From NCBI GenBank assembly GCA_900557355.1, contig USSR01000128.1, forward strand, positions 1 to 12,911: a DNA stretch of 12,911 bases, read 5' to 3'. This DNA comes from an uncultured Bacteroides sp. Its GTDB lineage: Bacteria; Bacteroidota; Bacteroidia; Bacteroidales; Bacteroidaceae. Made by a program: the position numbers and the translations under genes. Positions within the stretch are counted from its first letter, which is position 1. Each line of letters starts with the position of its first letter. Of this stretch, positions 1-8,790 are shown one piece after another. The notes beneath the pieces are model-generated. The model was not told the origin of the DNA, searched no databases, and saw only the letters and a list, made by a program, of their open reading frames with translations.

Positions 1-1112
1 ATTTAGAAGGTAAATACGTTTCGAATAACCCATCAAACAAGATAATTGTATTGTCTTATCAAGGACATTATGTAGGCAGACCATACAATCATTATCCAAA
101 TTCGTTTGACCCAATCTGTTTGTGTGAAAAACAGGAACTATTGAATATAATCAACCCGTTTGTTTTTGACCCATATTATGCGGTGCATCATTACGAATAC
201 ATGAGAACTCTAAGAAACATCTTGTCGTCTGACTATCGCATGAACTATGTAAAATGTACAGTTCCCCTACCAGAACGACCAAAGCGAAAGATTGATGACA
301 GCCGAGACCGCTCAACATCCCGTTCTAGTAATAGTCATAGAGCAAACCAAAACAATAAGCGATATAGTGCTTTCACAGGCAGTGGTAAGTCAATTAAACT
401 GATAGAATCTGACTATGTTATCTGCAAAGAGAACAATTTGTTCAGTAATGAGCAAATAATACCAGTATCATCTCTAAATTCTCTTATGCAAGAGAGTGAA
501 CAGGCATTCTTAATATGTCCGTTATCAAAATTGCAAGATATTTTAGAATCAATTCTTGAGCAATCAGAAGATGAAATCAAGAAAGATGAATTGTATATTC
601 GTCAAGATGAACGCTATGCTTTAACAGATGATGAAGTTTCATCTGAAAGTGAACTTTGGGAGATATTACTAAGAAGAAAAGTTGAGCTAAGAGGTGCTGA
701 TATCGTATTTGCTGAAGTAATGGAGAAAATACCATATTCAGAGCAAATCAAAAGACAGTCTTTTGAGCGTTGGTACGCCCAAAACAATGATATGATTTTG
801 CCAAGAAGCCGCAGGATGCAGGATGCGCTCTTCCAATATTTGTCAATTGCAACTCCATATGATAAAATTATTCGGCGAAAGAAAGCCCAAAAAGGAACAA
901 AAACAGAACAAAAGAATTCGATGCTTAGATCATTCCTTTGTAACAACTTGTTCTCAGACGATTATAAGCAAGCGTTCGAAAGGTTGAGCGATGGGATGAA
1001 AGATATGTTTGGCATTGACAATCATGACGACTTAGAAGCATTGATTGACTTGCTAAAGAAAGAAATTGATTATACTGAAATAAAAAATATATCTATATAT
1101 GATAAGAACTAA
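1..1112 (+). CDS. C-terminal part of a DISARM-associated protein, candidate DrmE (5' end outside window)
   Basis: The frame is open to the left edge: the first complete codon is at 3 and no stop lies between it and the TTG at 51. This is therefore the 3' part of a longer gene, and TTG 51 is unlikely to be the true start. About 369 residues are visible and the gene ends with TAA at 1110-1112. No catalytic motif is recognisable. A hydrophobic strand ending near the S-Y-Q-G-H motif (about 45-65) is followed by a Ser/Arg/Asn-rich linker at about 294-363. Next comes an S/T-G-S-G-K stretch near 370-390 that does not look like a true Walker A, and then a charged helical C-terminus. The gene overlaps the helicase gene by 14 bp, so the two are translationally coupled. 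In class 2 DISARM a gene of unknown function, drmE, accompanies drmA and drmB, so DrmE is the best guess. This rests mainly on context; it could be another accessory protein. Confidence 0.5.
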   Translation, partial: LEGKYVSNNPSNKIIVLSYQGHYVGRPYNHYPNSFDPICLCEKQELLNIINPFVFDPYYAVHHYEYMRTLRNILSSDYRMNYVKCTVPLPERPKRKIDDSRDRSTSRSSNSHRANQNNKRYSAFTGSGKSIKLIESDYVICKENNLFSNEQIIPVSSLNSLMQESEQAFLICPLSKLQDILESILEQSEDEIKKDELYIRQDERYALTDDEVSSESELWEILLRRKVELRGADIVFAEVMEKIPYSEQIKRQSFERWYAQNNDMILPRSRRMQDALFQYLSIATPYDKIIRRKKAQKGTKTEQKNSMLRSFLCNNLFSDDYKQAFERLSDGMKDMFGIDNHDDLEALIDLLKKEIDYTEIKNISIYDKN

Positions 1113-4100
1113 ACGTGAATCTTTGGAACTGTTCATCAAAGAACAACTCATCGGCCCTGGCGGTTGTAAGGGGCTGTATTCCTTGAAGTCAGGCTCTTCT
1201 GTCAGTGAAGAAACAGATTTTTCGGGAGAAGTGGTAAGTACAACTCCTGGTTCAATTTACAGTTCAGCTATATTGTTTCCTTTCAAAAAAGAAATTAAGA
1301 CCGGTGACGCTTCCAAACAAGTAAATACGGATACGGAATCCGAAGCAATAGAAACGCCAGATGAAAATTACGAGCAAGAAAATGAACTTGAAGAAATAAT
1401 TGATAACTTTCAGAATGAAGACGAGGATCTGAATTCTTTGAGTAGAAGGTTCCCTTCTTCAATGGGAATATCATGTTGTTTAGATTCTAGTTTCGCCAAT
1501 GACAATGAATTGAAAATTGTTGTTTCAGGTCGCTATTACACAAAATTAGAACAACACACACAGCTTGAAGTCATAATCGAAGAACAGGAAGCTTTTGAGG
1601 CTTTTTTCAGGAAGAATGCTGCCATGTTTAATGAATGGTTTGAGTTAAAGGGAGACAAACTATCATTACGCCGAACGATTCCGCAAGCACAATTGAAAAC
1701 TTATAAAGAAAGTCTAAGAGCACTCAACATTCAAATAACAGCAGAGATAGCAAAAAATCCTGATGGGAGTTTTGATACGATTTTCAATAATCCAACTTTC
1801 AAGGAACAGTATAGATTTTTTAGTTCTTACAAAGAACGATTATTCAAGAATATTTCTTCATTAAAAGAAAATAATGCATATTTTACAGCCCAAGAAGTTG
1901 AGACAATCAAAAAACGAATAGAAACGATAGAGCGATATGAGACATTTTTTTCGTACTTCGAAGACTTAATTTCCATTTGTGACAGTCGGAATTTTGGTTA
2001 TTGGGTAGAACATCCTTTTTCAAAAGAGATTGATTTGAGTTCGGTAAGGTTAAAGATCTCGTCAGAGGATGGTAAAGTTATTTATTCACCAAAAAAGAAT
2101 AAATGTCTCAAAGATATTATTGCTGTCAAAATTAGTGACAATATACAACTTTCTCTCTCTGCCTGGTTACAGTTGATTAAGACTAAAGATAACCGAACTT
2201 ACTTGAAGATATTGCTAAACAATTCTTCGACAGAAGTAACGACCGACGGACAACATTATTATTCCATCGTGTCAGAGACGGTAAACGAAAGATGTTTCTT
2301 TGGGACTAAAATAGAAGCAATAAGCAAGCATCTTTGTCCTTATAAAAGTTTGCAATCTGATAGTCTTGATGACAAGGAAGCTCACAATCTTAATTTTCTT
2401 TATCGCAGAGTTGAGGATTATGGTGTTGGACATCTTTGTTCTGTTGACTGGAAGAAAGATGAGGATGGAGTGATGCATGTCTTTTCGGAGTTTATGCCGA
2501 GTATTGAAACGCCAGATGTTGAGCCTGTTCCACGAGACAAGTCTTGTGAAGTGGCTGGACAGAACGGATATGTTTTACCCAAGCCTTATCTTGAAGATAG
2601 TCAATGCCTTCAGTTTAAATGGTTGTCATTCTTTTCAGAAACTTCTGATGAAAAGATTTTGAGTGGTTTGTTGGAGTTCGTGTCTACATACAAAATATGG
2701 ATTGAGACACAACGAGATAGTATCAGTGAACTGAAAGATTACGAAACTGCTACTCAAAATGTTGATGCTTGTGAGACGGATTACGAAAGAATGAAACATA
2801 ATGTGATGGAATTCTTGTCTGACTCAGCTAAGATGAAAGCATTTAGAACCATGAATGCAGCGATGTTTATGCAATTGTGGCACAACAAGAAAGAAAATCA
2901 AAAAAAGGTTAGAGATGAAGAATCTATTTTGGATTTCAATTTCTACAGAAAGGCTACAGACAACATATTCCCCAAAGTTGAACATGCAGCTTGGAGACCA
3001 TTCCAGTTGGCGTTTATTCTTTTGAATCTTGATGGCATATTTAAGAGTCAAAGTGATGTCTCTTGGGCAAAACGCAATGAATTGGTCGATTTAGTATGGT
3101 TCCCGACAGGTGGTGGCAAGACGGAAGCTTATTTGGGTTTGATTGCCCTTACAATTATCAATCGCCGCTTGACTTGTGGAGAAGCGGGTTATGGCGTAAC
3201 GGCTATTATGCGATATACGTTACGATTGCTGACTACCCAGCAGTTCCAAAGAGCACTGCGTTTGATTCTTGCTTTAGAGCAAATTCGTCTATGGGAAATA
3301 GATTACTACAATCTTGGTAAAGAACAGATTTCAATAGGACTGTTTGTTGGTGACCAATCACTGCCTAATTCGTTAAAAGACCTGAAAGAAGAATGTCGCA
3401 AATGGGAAAGCAGAACTGAATCTGGAAATAACAGCAAAATTCCATTGGATGTTTGCCCTTGGTGTGGTTCTAAACTGACACACGAGACAAGTCGAAGTAG
3501 TGGTGTGAAGTTTTTCTGCAAAAATATTTTCTGTACTTATGATGTGGAAAATGCGGTGATTCCTGTCAGGTTATGTGATGACGATATCTACATAAATCCT
3601 CCTACACTGTTGTTTGGTACAGTAGATAAATTCGCCCAATTGGCTCACAAGGTTAATACTTATAATACTTCTGCAAGTAAGGATTCCAGGCGTTTGTTTG
3701 GTCGTGGCGCGAATTGGCAAAAACTACCTCCAGATCTTATCATTCAGGATGAGTTACACTTACTTCTAGGTCCGTTGGGTTCTGCTGTCAGTTTGTATGA
3801 ATGTGCTATCGACCAACTTTGCACGAGAAAAGAGGGAGACTTAACAATTCGTCCGAAGATTATTTCATCAACTGCTACAACTCGTAATACGGCTTTGCAG
3901 GTTCGTGCCCTCTACGATAGAGGAATAAGCATTTTTCCTAAGAATGGTATTGACTATGATGACTCTTTTTTTGCTTTCTACAAACGATGCAAAAAAAAGG
4001 GAGACGAAGATTGGTCGTTTGTATCAAAGCGCAGGTATATTGGAGTGATGCCAACAGGCAGAACACAGATGACGACACAGATGAGGCTTGCTGCTATTCT

Positions 4101-5178
4101 GTTTGTCCATCGTGCAATTTTTGAGAAAGAGAATTTGGCTAAGTTGAACGACAAAGATTTTATCAAAGCAGCCGATTACTATTTCACTACCATTTCTTAT
4201 TTCAATAGTTTGAAAGAGGTTGGCAAAACGGATGCACAGTTCTACATGGAATTTACTAAATACACTCGTCGTCTTTACAAACGTGTGATGCGTTACTCCA
4301 ATATGCTAGAATGTTTCTATGCATATAACGAACGTTTTTCCAAATCAGAACTTACAGGGCGACTTTCTGGAAACGATGCAGTTGCAGAATTGAATAAGGT
4401 TCAGTCAATAAGTTGGAGTCCAGAACATCGTTTTCCTTATCAAGAGGGGGGAAATTGGCAACAGGCAATCAAACCTGATGATTTCATCCTTGCCACAAAT
4501 ATGATTTCTGTTGGTCTTGATGTATCAAGATTTAACACCATCATAATGAACTCAATGCCGAGAAATATTGCTGAATACATTCAGGCAAGTTCTCGGGTTG
4601 CACGAGAAAAGGAAGGACTAGTGCTGACTTTGCATAATCCTTTCCGTTCTAGAGACGTATCACATTTTGAGAAGTTTAGGGAATTCCATGAGAAGCTTTA
4701 CTACTATGTTGAGCCTATCTCAATCACTCCATTCTCTCATAAGTCTGTAGAAAAATATTTACCATTATTCATTGGCGCATATGTGAGACATCTATACCCA
4801 ACTTTAGCTGATAATAAATCTGCAGGCAATATAGACATGGTTAAGATAGGGGAAATTGAAAAGAAAGTTAAGAAATATTTTGCTGGGCGTTTGGAGAGGA
4901 CAGCAGAACTCTCGGGCATTGAACGTGAATTGCTGACAAAAGATTTGTTTGACTATATATGTTTGATGGTTCATGAAATGTTGGAACAATGGATAAAAAA
5001 GAAAGAAGAATCGCAAGATTTGGTTTATATAAAGAATCGTTTGGGACGAGACCAGCAAGCTACGCCATTATATTCCTCTACAGAGGATTATGATGAAATT
5101 CGACAGCAGAACAAATGGAAAGTTCCTACTGCGTTAAGAATTCTTGAACCAGAGGCTGTAATCCACATTATCAAATAA
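1099..5178 (+). CDS. drmA: DISARM helicase DrmA
   Basis: This is a 1359-residue superfamily 2 DNA helicase. Visible motifs are Walker A P-T-G-G-G-K-T at residues 669-675, a DEAH-type Walker B reading D-E-L-H at 884-887, motif III S-S-T-A-T-T at 923-928, and motif VI Q-A-S-S-R-V-A-R at 1162-1169. Between motifs I and II lies a probable zinc-binding insert, Cys786-x2-Cys789 with Cys807-x4-Cys812. About 650 residues precede the helicase core and include an acidic patch near residues 75-115. The ATG at 1099 overlaps the previous gene by 14 bp. The size, the long N-terminal region, the D-E-L-H box and the adjacent DUF1998 gene fit DrmA of DISARM. DrmA pairs with DrmB to load on DNA and block incoming phage genomes (established for the family; inferred here). 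A general DUF1998-linked helicase from another defence system is the main alternative. All motifs look intact. Confidence 0.85.
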   Translation: MIRTKRESLELFIKEQLIGPGGCKGLYSLKSGSSVSEETDFSGEVVSTTPGSIYSSAILFPFKKEIKTGDASKQVNTDTESEAIETPDENYEQENELEEIIDNFQNEDEDLNSLSRRFPSSMGISCCLDSSFANDNELKIVVSGRYYTKLEQHTQLEVIIEEQEAFEAFFRKNAAMFNEWFELKGDKLSLRRTIPQAQLKTYKESLRALNIQITAEIAKNPDGSFDTIFNNPTFKEQYRFFSSYKERLFKNISSLKENNAYFTAQEVETIKKRIETIERYETFFSYFEDLISICDSRNFGYWVEHPFSKEIDLSSVRLKISSEDGKVIYSPKKNKCLKDIIAVKISDNIQLSLSAWLQLIKTKDNRTYLKILLNNSSTEVTTDGQHYYSIVSETVNERCFFGTKIEAISKHLCPYKSLQSDSLDDKEAHNLNFLYRRVEDYGVGHLCSVDWKKDEDGVMHVFSEFMPSIETPDVEPVPRDKSCEVAGQNGYVLPKPYLEDSQCLQFKWLSFFSETSDEKILSGLLEFVSTYKIWIETQRDSISELKDYETATQNVDACETDYERMKHNVMEFLSDSAKMKAFRTMNAAMFMQLWHNKKENQKKVRDEESILDFNFYRKATDNIFPKVEHAAWRPFQLAFILLNLDGIFKSQSDVSWAKRNELVDLVWFPTGGGKTEAYLGLIALTIINRRLTCGEAGYGVTAIMRYTLRLLTTQQFQRALRLILALEQIRLWEIDYYNLGKEQISIGLFVGDQSLPNSLKDLKEECRKWESRTESGNNSKIPLDVCPWCGSKLTHETSRSSGVKFFCKNIFCTYDVENAVIPVRLCDDDIYINPPTLLFGTVDKFAQLAHKVNTYNTSASKDSRRLFGRGANWQKLPPDLIIQDELHLLLGPLGSAVSLYECAIDQLCTRKEGDLTIRPKIISSTATTRNTALQVRALYDRGISIFPKNGIDYDDSFFAFYKRCKKKGDEDWSFVSKRRYIGVMPTGRTQMTTQMRLAAILFVHRAIFEKENLAKLNDKDFIKAADYYFTTISYFNSLKEVGKTDAQFYMEFTKYTRRLYKRVMRYSNMLECFYAYNERFSKSELTGRLSGNDAVAELNKVQSISWSPEHRFPYQEGGNWQQAIKPDDFILATNMISVGLDVSRFNTIIMNSMPRNIAEYIQASSRVAREKEGLVLTLHNPFRSRDVSHFEKFREFHEKLYYYVEPISITPFSHKSVEKYLPLFIGAYVRHLYPTLADNKSAGNIDMVKIGEIEKKVKKYFAGRLERTAELSGIERELLTKDLFDYICLMVHEMLEQWIKKKEESQDLVYIKNRLGRDQQATPLYSSTEDYDEIRQQNKWKVPTALRILEPEAVIHIIK

Positions 5179-5183
5179 AAATT

Positions 5184-7325
5184 ATGGATATTAATAACAA
5201 AAAACAATATAATCAAGGAATTGGCAAATATAAGATTTTGTCTTCAACTGCGGGCGTAGGTTCTCTAGTCACAACAAAATGGGGAGGATTCATTATGCCG
5301 TTGAGTATTTCTGATTGGCAATTTATTAAAACGCTATCAGCAGAAATCACTAAACCAGAGAATGCAAATCATACGCTGCAGCAGCTAGGGAATTTGGCTG
5401 GCGTTGAGATAATTGATGATACTCGTTTCGTAGAGTTCTTGAAGCAAAAGAAGCAGATGACTGCATTAAAATGTTTTATCGCTGTACCTCATATTCAATT
5501 GGATAAGTTCAATCAGATTGATAAATCAGAACATCCGATTTATAAAAAGAAACAAGACTTGGGAGTAGAGCTTAAGGATGAAATGTTTGTAATTCCAGCC
5601 ATCAATTTCCCTAAGTGGTTTATTTCTTCTAAGAATTATGAATTAAAGTCAATTGACGATTGGGCTGAAATTTGGAAGACGGAAAGATGTAACGATGGTA
5701 AAATGGATTATTTTGCCCCTCCTAGAGATCCTTACAAAAAGACTTTCCGCACTTTTAAGAAATCTATGCTAACGGACAAGACTGTTTATGACTTGCTTAA
5801 ACCTGTTCCGATGGTTTTAATTTGTCCTAACGGTCATATTTCAGATATCCCTTGGTATCAGTATTTTTGTGCTAAACTTGCGGGCGAGAAAATAGACCGA
5901 CCAGAAGGTTTTGAGCTGTTTAATTATGATTACGTATCCTGTCCAAAGTCTCCTGATGAAAAACACAATCTCCAATGGATTACAAACCGGAACCAAGGTG
6001 AATCTTGGGGAACTCTCAAATGCTCACATTGTCAGCGCACAGTCAGTTTGGCTGGTATTATGAACATCAAGCCTTTCTGCCGTGGAGAACGTCCTTGGGA
6101 TTCTGAAAACAGACGAGAGATTTGTATGAGTGGACATGACCGAACTATCATGCAAATGGCTTTAGTAACAAGTAATAGTATTTACTACGCCAATAGCCTA
6201 AGCAGTCTTTATATTCCAAACGAATATATTGAGAAGCCAGAAGGACAACTATCTGCTGAAGCAAATAAGATGCTGAAAAAGATAGAAGAAAAGATTTATC
6301 CAAGATACGAACACCGCACAGAAACTCCTTCTAGAGATGATTTTTGGCAAAAAATGTTTGAAAACAGTGATACTTTGAGAGATGCTGCGGATGACGACGA
6401 TATTGAGTTAAGCGAAAGCGATTGGAATGAAATAAAGCAGTCATTCGTAAATCCGGATGAAACAAAGGAAGTTGACGTTTTGGCAACATATCGCCTCAAT
6501 GAATATCAAGTATTTGCCAAGAACTCAAAAACTCCAGGAGATAAACCCGGACTGCACTTTAGAGATATAGACCTTCCTGATTATTTAAAAGAGTATTTTA
6601 CAAAGATCCAAACAATAGATACGTTAGCTGTAACTACAACCCAACTAGGATTTAGCCGAGTTTCTATGCCATCACCAAAGATTGTTAGTGAAAAAGTCGT
6701 TTACCCTGACGAACAAATAAAGCCAATCTATGCAAGCAACAAAGAAGATGTACTTGTTTTACCAGCTAACCAACTATTTGGTGAAGGAATATTTTTTATG
6801 TTTAACGAAGAGAAAGTGAATCAGTGGGCTAAACGCCATAATTTGGACGAATACTACCAATGCAATCTTAACGATGATGACATGAGTAAATTTATGTCTG
6901 ATGAAATGGATCAATATGGTAGAGCCCGTTTCTATCTTCTCCATACTTTCTCCCACATAATTATGAAAGAAATGGAATTCTCATGCGGTTATCCAACTGC
7001 CAGTTTAAATGAACGCCTTTACTATTCAGATCAGATGTGCGGTGTTCTCATATACACTGCTGACGGAGCAGAGGGCAGTATGGGTGGGCTCGTATGGCAA
7101 GGACAACCTCACTTGATTGCAAATATCATCAAAACAGCCATGAATCGAGCTCTTAACTGCTCATCAGATCCAATGTGCTGGGAAAACGAAGATGGTCTTA
7201 ATCGCGCTTCTTGTTTCTCCTGCACCATGATTTCTGAAACATCATGTGAACAACGTAATCTCGGTTTGGATCGTCGCGCACTTGTAGATGGAAGATTTGG
7301 ATATTTCAAAGAAACAATAGGTTAA
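5184..7325 (+). CDS. drmB: DISARM DUF1998 protein DrmB
   Basis: This 713-residue protein starts five bases after the helicase stop codon. The N-terminus carries a G-V-G-S-L segment near residues 25-30, typical of DrmB-like starts. Likely zinc ligands occur as Cys214 with His218, then Cys280-x2-Cys283. The C-terminal part has the DUF1998 signature: an F-S-H motif followed by a G-C/S-x-G-Y and Y-T-A-D-G-A-E-G-S-M-G-G stretch, then the cysteine cluster Cys659, Cys665, Cys677-x2-Cys680 and Cys688. In DISARM, DrmB forms a heterodimer with the DrmA helicase, and the pair recognises DNA ends or single-stranded regions (family knowledge). No enzyme active site is evident. The order and spacing point to one transcript with the two upstream genes. 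The gene ends 27 bp before a large hairpin, and no phospholipase-D gene (drmC) follows. Confidence 0.85.
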   Translation: MDINNKKQYNQGIGKYKILSSTAGVGSLVTTKWGGFIMPLSISDWQFIKTLSAEITKPENANHTLQQLGNLAGVEIIDDTRFVEFLKQKKQMTALKCFIAVPHIQLDKFNQIDKSEHPIYKKKQDLGVELKDEMFVIPAINFPKWFISSKNYELKSIDDWAEIWKTERCNDGKMDYFAPPRDPYKKTFRTFKKSMLTDKTVYDLLKPVPMVLICPNGHISDIPWYQYFCAKLAGEKIDRPEGFELFNYDYVSCPKSPDEKHNLQWITNRNQGESWGTLKCSHCQRTVSLAGIMNIKPFCRGERPWDSENRREICMSGHDRTIMQMALVTSNSIYYANSLSSLYIPNEYIEKPEGQLSAEANKMLKKIEEKIYPRYEHRTETPSRDDFWQKMFENSDTLRDAADDDDIELSESDWNEIKQSFVNPDETKEVDVLATYRLNEYQVFAKNSKTPGDKPGLHFRDIDLPDYLKEYFTKIQTIDTLAVTTTQLGFSRVSMPSPKIVSEKVVYPDEQIKPIYASNKEDVLVLPANQLFGEGIFFMFNEEKVNQWAKRHNLDEYYQCNLNDDDMSKFMSDEMDQYGRARFYLLHTFSHIIMKEMEFSCGYPTASLNERLYYSDQMCGVLIYTADGAEGSMGGLVWQGQPHLIANIIKTAMNRALNCSSDPMCWENEDGLNRASCFSCTMISETSCEQRNLGLDRRALVDGRFGYFKETIG

Positions 7326-7342
7326 TAGACACAAATTATAAG

Positions 7343-7402
7343 CTTCCAGTAAGTACCCGTATAAAATTGTGATTCTATATTATACGGGTACTAAAAGGGA
7401 AG
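7343..7402. terminator. Convergent-gene hairpin, probable bidirectional terminator
   Basis: A perfect 13-bp inverted repeat (AGTACCCGTATAA at 7352-7364, its complement at 7380-7392) has a 15-nt loop. Outside it a second 5-bp pair, CTTCC at 7343-7347 with GGAAG at 7398-7402, could extend the stem across a small internal loop. It lies exactly between the stop codons of drmB and the convergent antitoxin gene, the usual place for a shared terminator. Neither strand has a clear T-run after the stem, so factor-independent termination is not certain. An attachment or recombination site is an alternative. Confidence 0.6.
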
Positions 7403-7408
7403 TTTACA

Positions 7409-8404
7409 TTACACCTGTCTCAAATCAAACGCATAACTATAATCAATCAAGCTATGCTGTTTTTCATTTTGACGCCACGCTTCTTCAGCATGACTCATTT
7501 CTGAAATTTCATTAGCCTTACTCTTCTCAAAATGAACTAATACACATTGTAAAACCTCTAATTCTTCAACTGTAAATAAAGATTGTTCAAATTGCTCAAC
7601 AGTTGTAATTATACTTCCAGAATAACCATTTCCCAAATTTATGATTTCCTTTTTTAATCCGTCCAAGTTCTCATATATAGTACTATAACGCACAGGAACA
7701 GGCCCATAACTTATAGCTTGGTATTGTAACCCGCTAATACCTTTACCATATTTCTTATAGGAAAGAAAATCAGAATAAAATAATAATTTATTTAGTTTTG
7801 TTTCAAAAACTCCTTGTAATGCAGATGCAAAAAAGACAATAATCTGCTTAACCTTCTCGGGAATGACAGAAGCATACCCATTCATACTTGAACGTAAAGA
7901 CAAATGGTTGTGAAATATAAATTCATTTATTTTATTCTCAAAACAGGAATTATTTAATAACAGTTCCTTTACCCTTTTTTCAATTTTAAGTATCTCATCA
8001 TTGGGAAACTGATTTTGAGCAAGTTTCAGAATTTCCAAAAAGAAATGAGGATCTTTCAAAGCTGAAATCATTTTTCCATTAGACACACTAGGCATCTCTC
8101 CTTCTTCGTATTTTCTATATTGGTTATCGCCAAAACCTAAAAGTTTAGACATTCGAAGTGCAGATATACCATATAATTCCCGGACCCTTTTTATTTCATC
8201 CGGAAATGGTATCGCATATTTCTGACGATACAAATTATAAACTTGATTCATATTCAGTTGATCAAGTTCAGTTGTAGTAAACTCTTCATTTGTATCCTTA
8301 CATCTATAAAAATGATATACTATCTCAAAATTGTCTTTTCGAAATTCAAATGATTGCTTCTCATGACACAATGCAGCGTCACCACCTGTAAACGGACTTT
8401 TCAT
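7409..8404 (-). CDS. Antitoxin: degenerate MqsA-like N-terminus, HTH and Panacea/SocA-like (DUF4065) domain
   Basis: This 331-residue protein is the probable antitoxin and repressor of the operon. Residues 1-45 resemble the MqsA N-terminal zinc module. The expected C-P-x-C start reads S-P-F-T-G-G here, with only single cysteines at 13 and 35, so zinc binding looks lost. Residues about 67-115 form an Xre/MqsA-type HTH, ending in a Q-Y-R-K-Y-E-E-G-E segment like other MqsA proteins. Residues about 180-315 carry the Panacea signature: K-L-N-K-L-L-F-Y-S-D, then S-G-L-Q-Y-Q-A and Y-G-P-V-P, and a late S-H-A-E-E-A-W. Panacea is known as a promiscuous toxin-neutralising domain. The gene starts five bases after the toxin stop, in toxin-first order as in mqsRA. 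The most likely job is to bind the toxin through the C-terminal domain and the operator through the HTH (inferred). Confidence 0.75.
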   Translation of the reverse strand: MKSPFTGGDAALCHEKQSFEFRKDNFEIVYHFYRCKDTNEEFTTTELDQLNMNQVYNLYRQKYAIPFPDEIKRVRELYGISALRMSKLLGFGDNQYRKYEEGEMPSVSNGKMISALKDPHFFLEILKLAQNQFPNDEILKIEKRVKELLLNNSCFENKINEFIFHNHLSLRSSMNGYASVIPEKVKQIIVFFASALQGVFETKLNKLLFYSDFLSYKKYGKGISGLQYQAISYGPVPVRYSTIYENLDGLKKEIINLGNGYSGSIITTVEQFEQSLFTVEELEVLQCVLVHFEKSKANEISEMSHAEEAWRQNEKQHSLIDYSYAFDLRQV

Positions 8405-8409
8405 AACTT

Positions 8410-8763
8410 CTACTTTTTATTTTTGAAAGGATGTTCTATTTTTCTCTCTGCCAAATGAAAGGAGACACAGATTGGAGAATTTGCTCCAGTACCTTTACTT
8501 ATTTTGATATAAACCTCCTTTTTATCTACGGACTTGCCAAACTCCCAAAGTTCTCCCATATAATTCAACTTATCTTCCGTAGGACCTTTATAATAGTCCT
8601 CAACTGTCAAAGACATTATTATCTTTTCACGCATAATTGCCGAAATCTCCAAATCAAGCAAAGCTTGCATATTCTTCTTTCTATCTATGCGAAAGATAAT
8701 CCCGAAAACCCTAGCCTTATCTTTAAATTCTTTCAAGAATTTATCGACTGTTTCTATATCCAT
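8410..8763 (-). CDS. MqsR-like toxin (probable mRNA interferase)
   Basis: With the ATG at 8763 this is a 117-residue basic protein. Its C-terminal half matches the MqsR pattern: an S-L-T-x-E-D-Y-Y-K-G segment (Tyr57, Tyr58, Lys59), a Trp at 73, then E-V-Y-I-K-I-S (Tyr85) and a final V-S-F-H strand. MqsR enzymes are RelE-fold ribonucleases that cut mRNA, and the Lys and Tyr at these places correspond to residues reported as important in E. coli MqsR. The Gln after the Trp of MqsR seems to be Glu here. The longest open frame begins at a TTG at 8811, but that codon lies upstream of the predicted -7 box, so ATG 8763 is preferred. The toxin precedes its antitoxin by five bases, the gene order of mqsRA. 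The family call is by eye from short motifs, so moderately sure. Confidence 0.65.
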   Translation of the reverse strand: MDIETVDKFLKEFKDKARVFGIIFRIDRKKNMQALLDLEISAIMREKIIMSLTVEDYYKGPTEDKLNYMGELWEFGKSVDKKEVYIKISKGTGANSPICVSFHLAERKIEHPFKNKK

Positions 8764-8770
8764 ATCTAAA

Positions 8771-8790
8771 ATATCTTTATGCAAAGATAT
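8771..8790 (-). promoter_or_regulatory. Inverted-repeat operator overlapping the toxin-antitoxin -7 box
   Basis: The sequence ATATCTTTATGCAAAGATAT holds an 8-bp perfect inverted repeat around a 4-bp centre. On the minus strand the -7 box TATCTTTG (8782-8789) lies inside it. Its position over the core promoter, just before the toxin gene, is what one expects for an antitoxin HTH repressor site. Binding by the downstream-encoded HTH protein is inferred. Confidence 0.6.

Noticed and set aside
51..1112. TTG at 51 as the start of the first gene
   Set aside because: The frame continues upstream without a stop to the window edge, so TTG 51 is probably an internal codon.
4737..5058. Minus-strand open frames inside the 3' end of drmA
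   Set aside because: They are shadows of a well-supported coding frame and show no family features.
1099..7325. Druantia-type system (DruE)
   Set aside because: DruE is a single very large helicase with DUF1998 in the same chain; here the helicase and DUF1998 are separate proteins, as in DISARM.
8431..8769. A + strand open frame of 112 codons
   Set aside because: It is antisense to the toxin gene, has no recognisable family features and is AT-rich by-product sequence.
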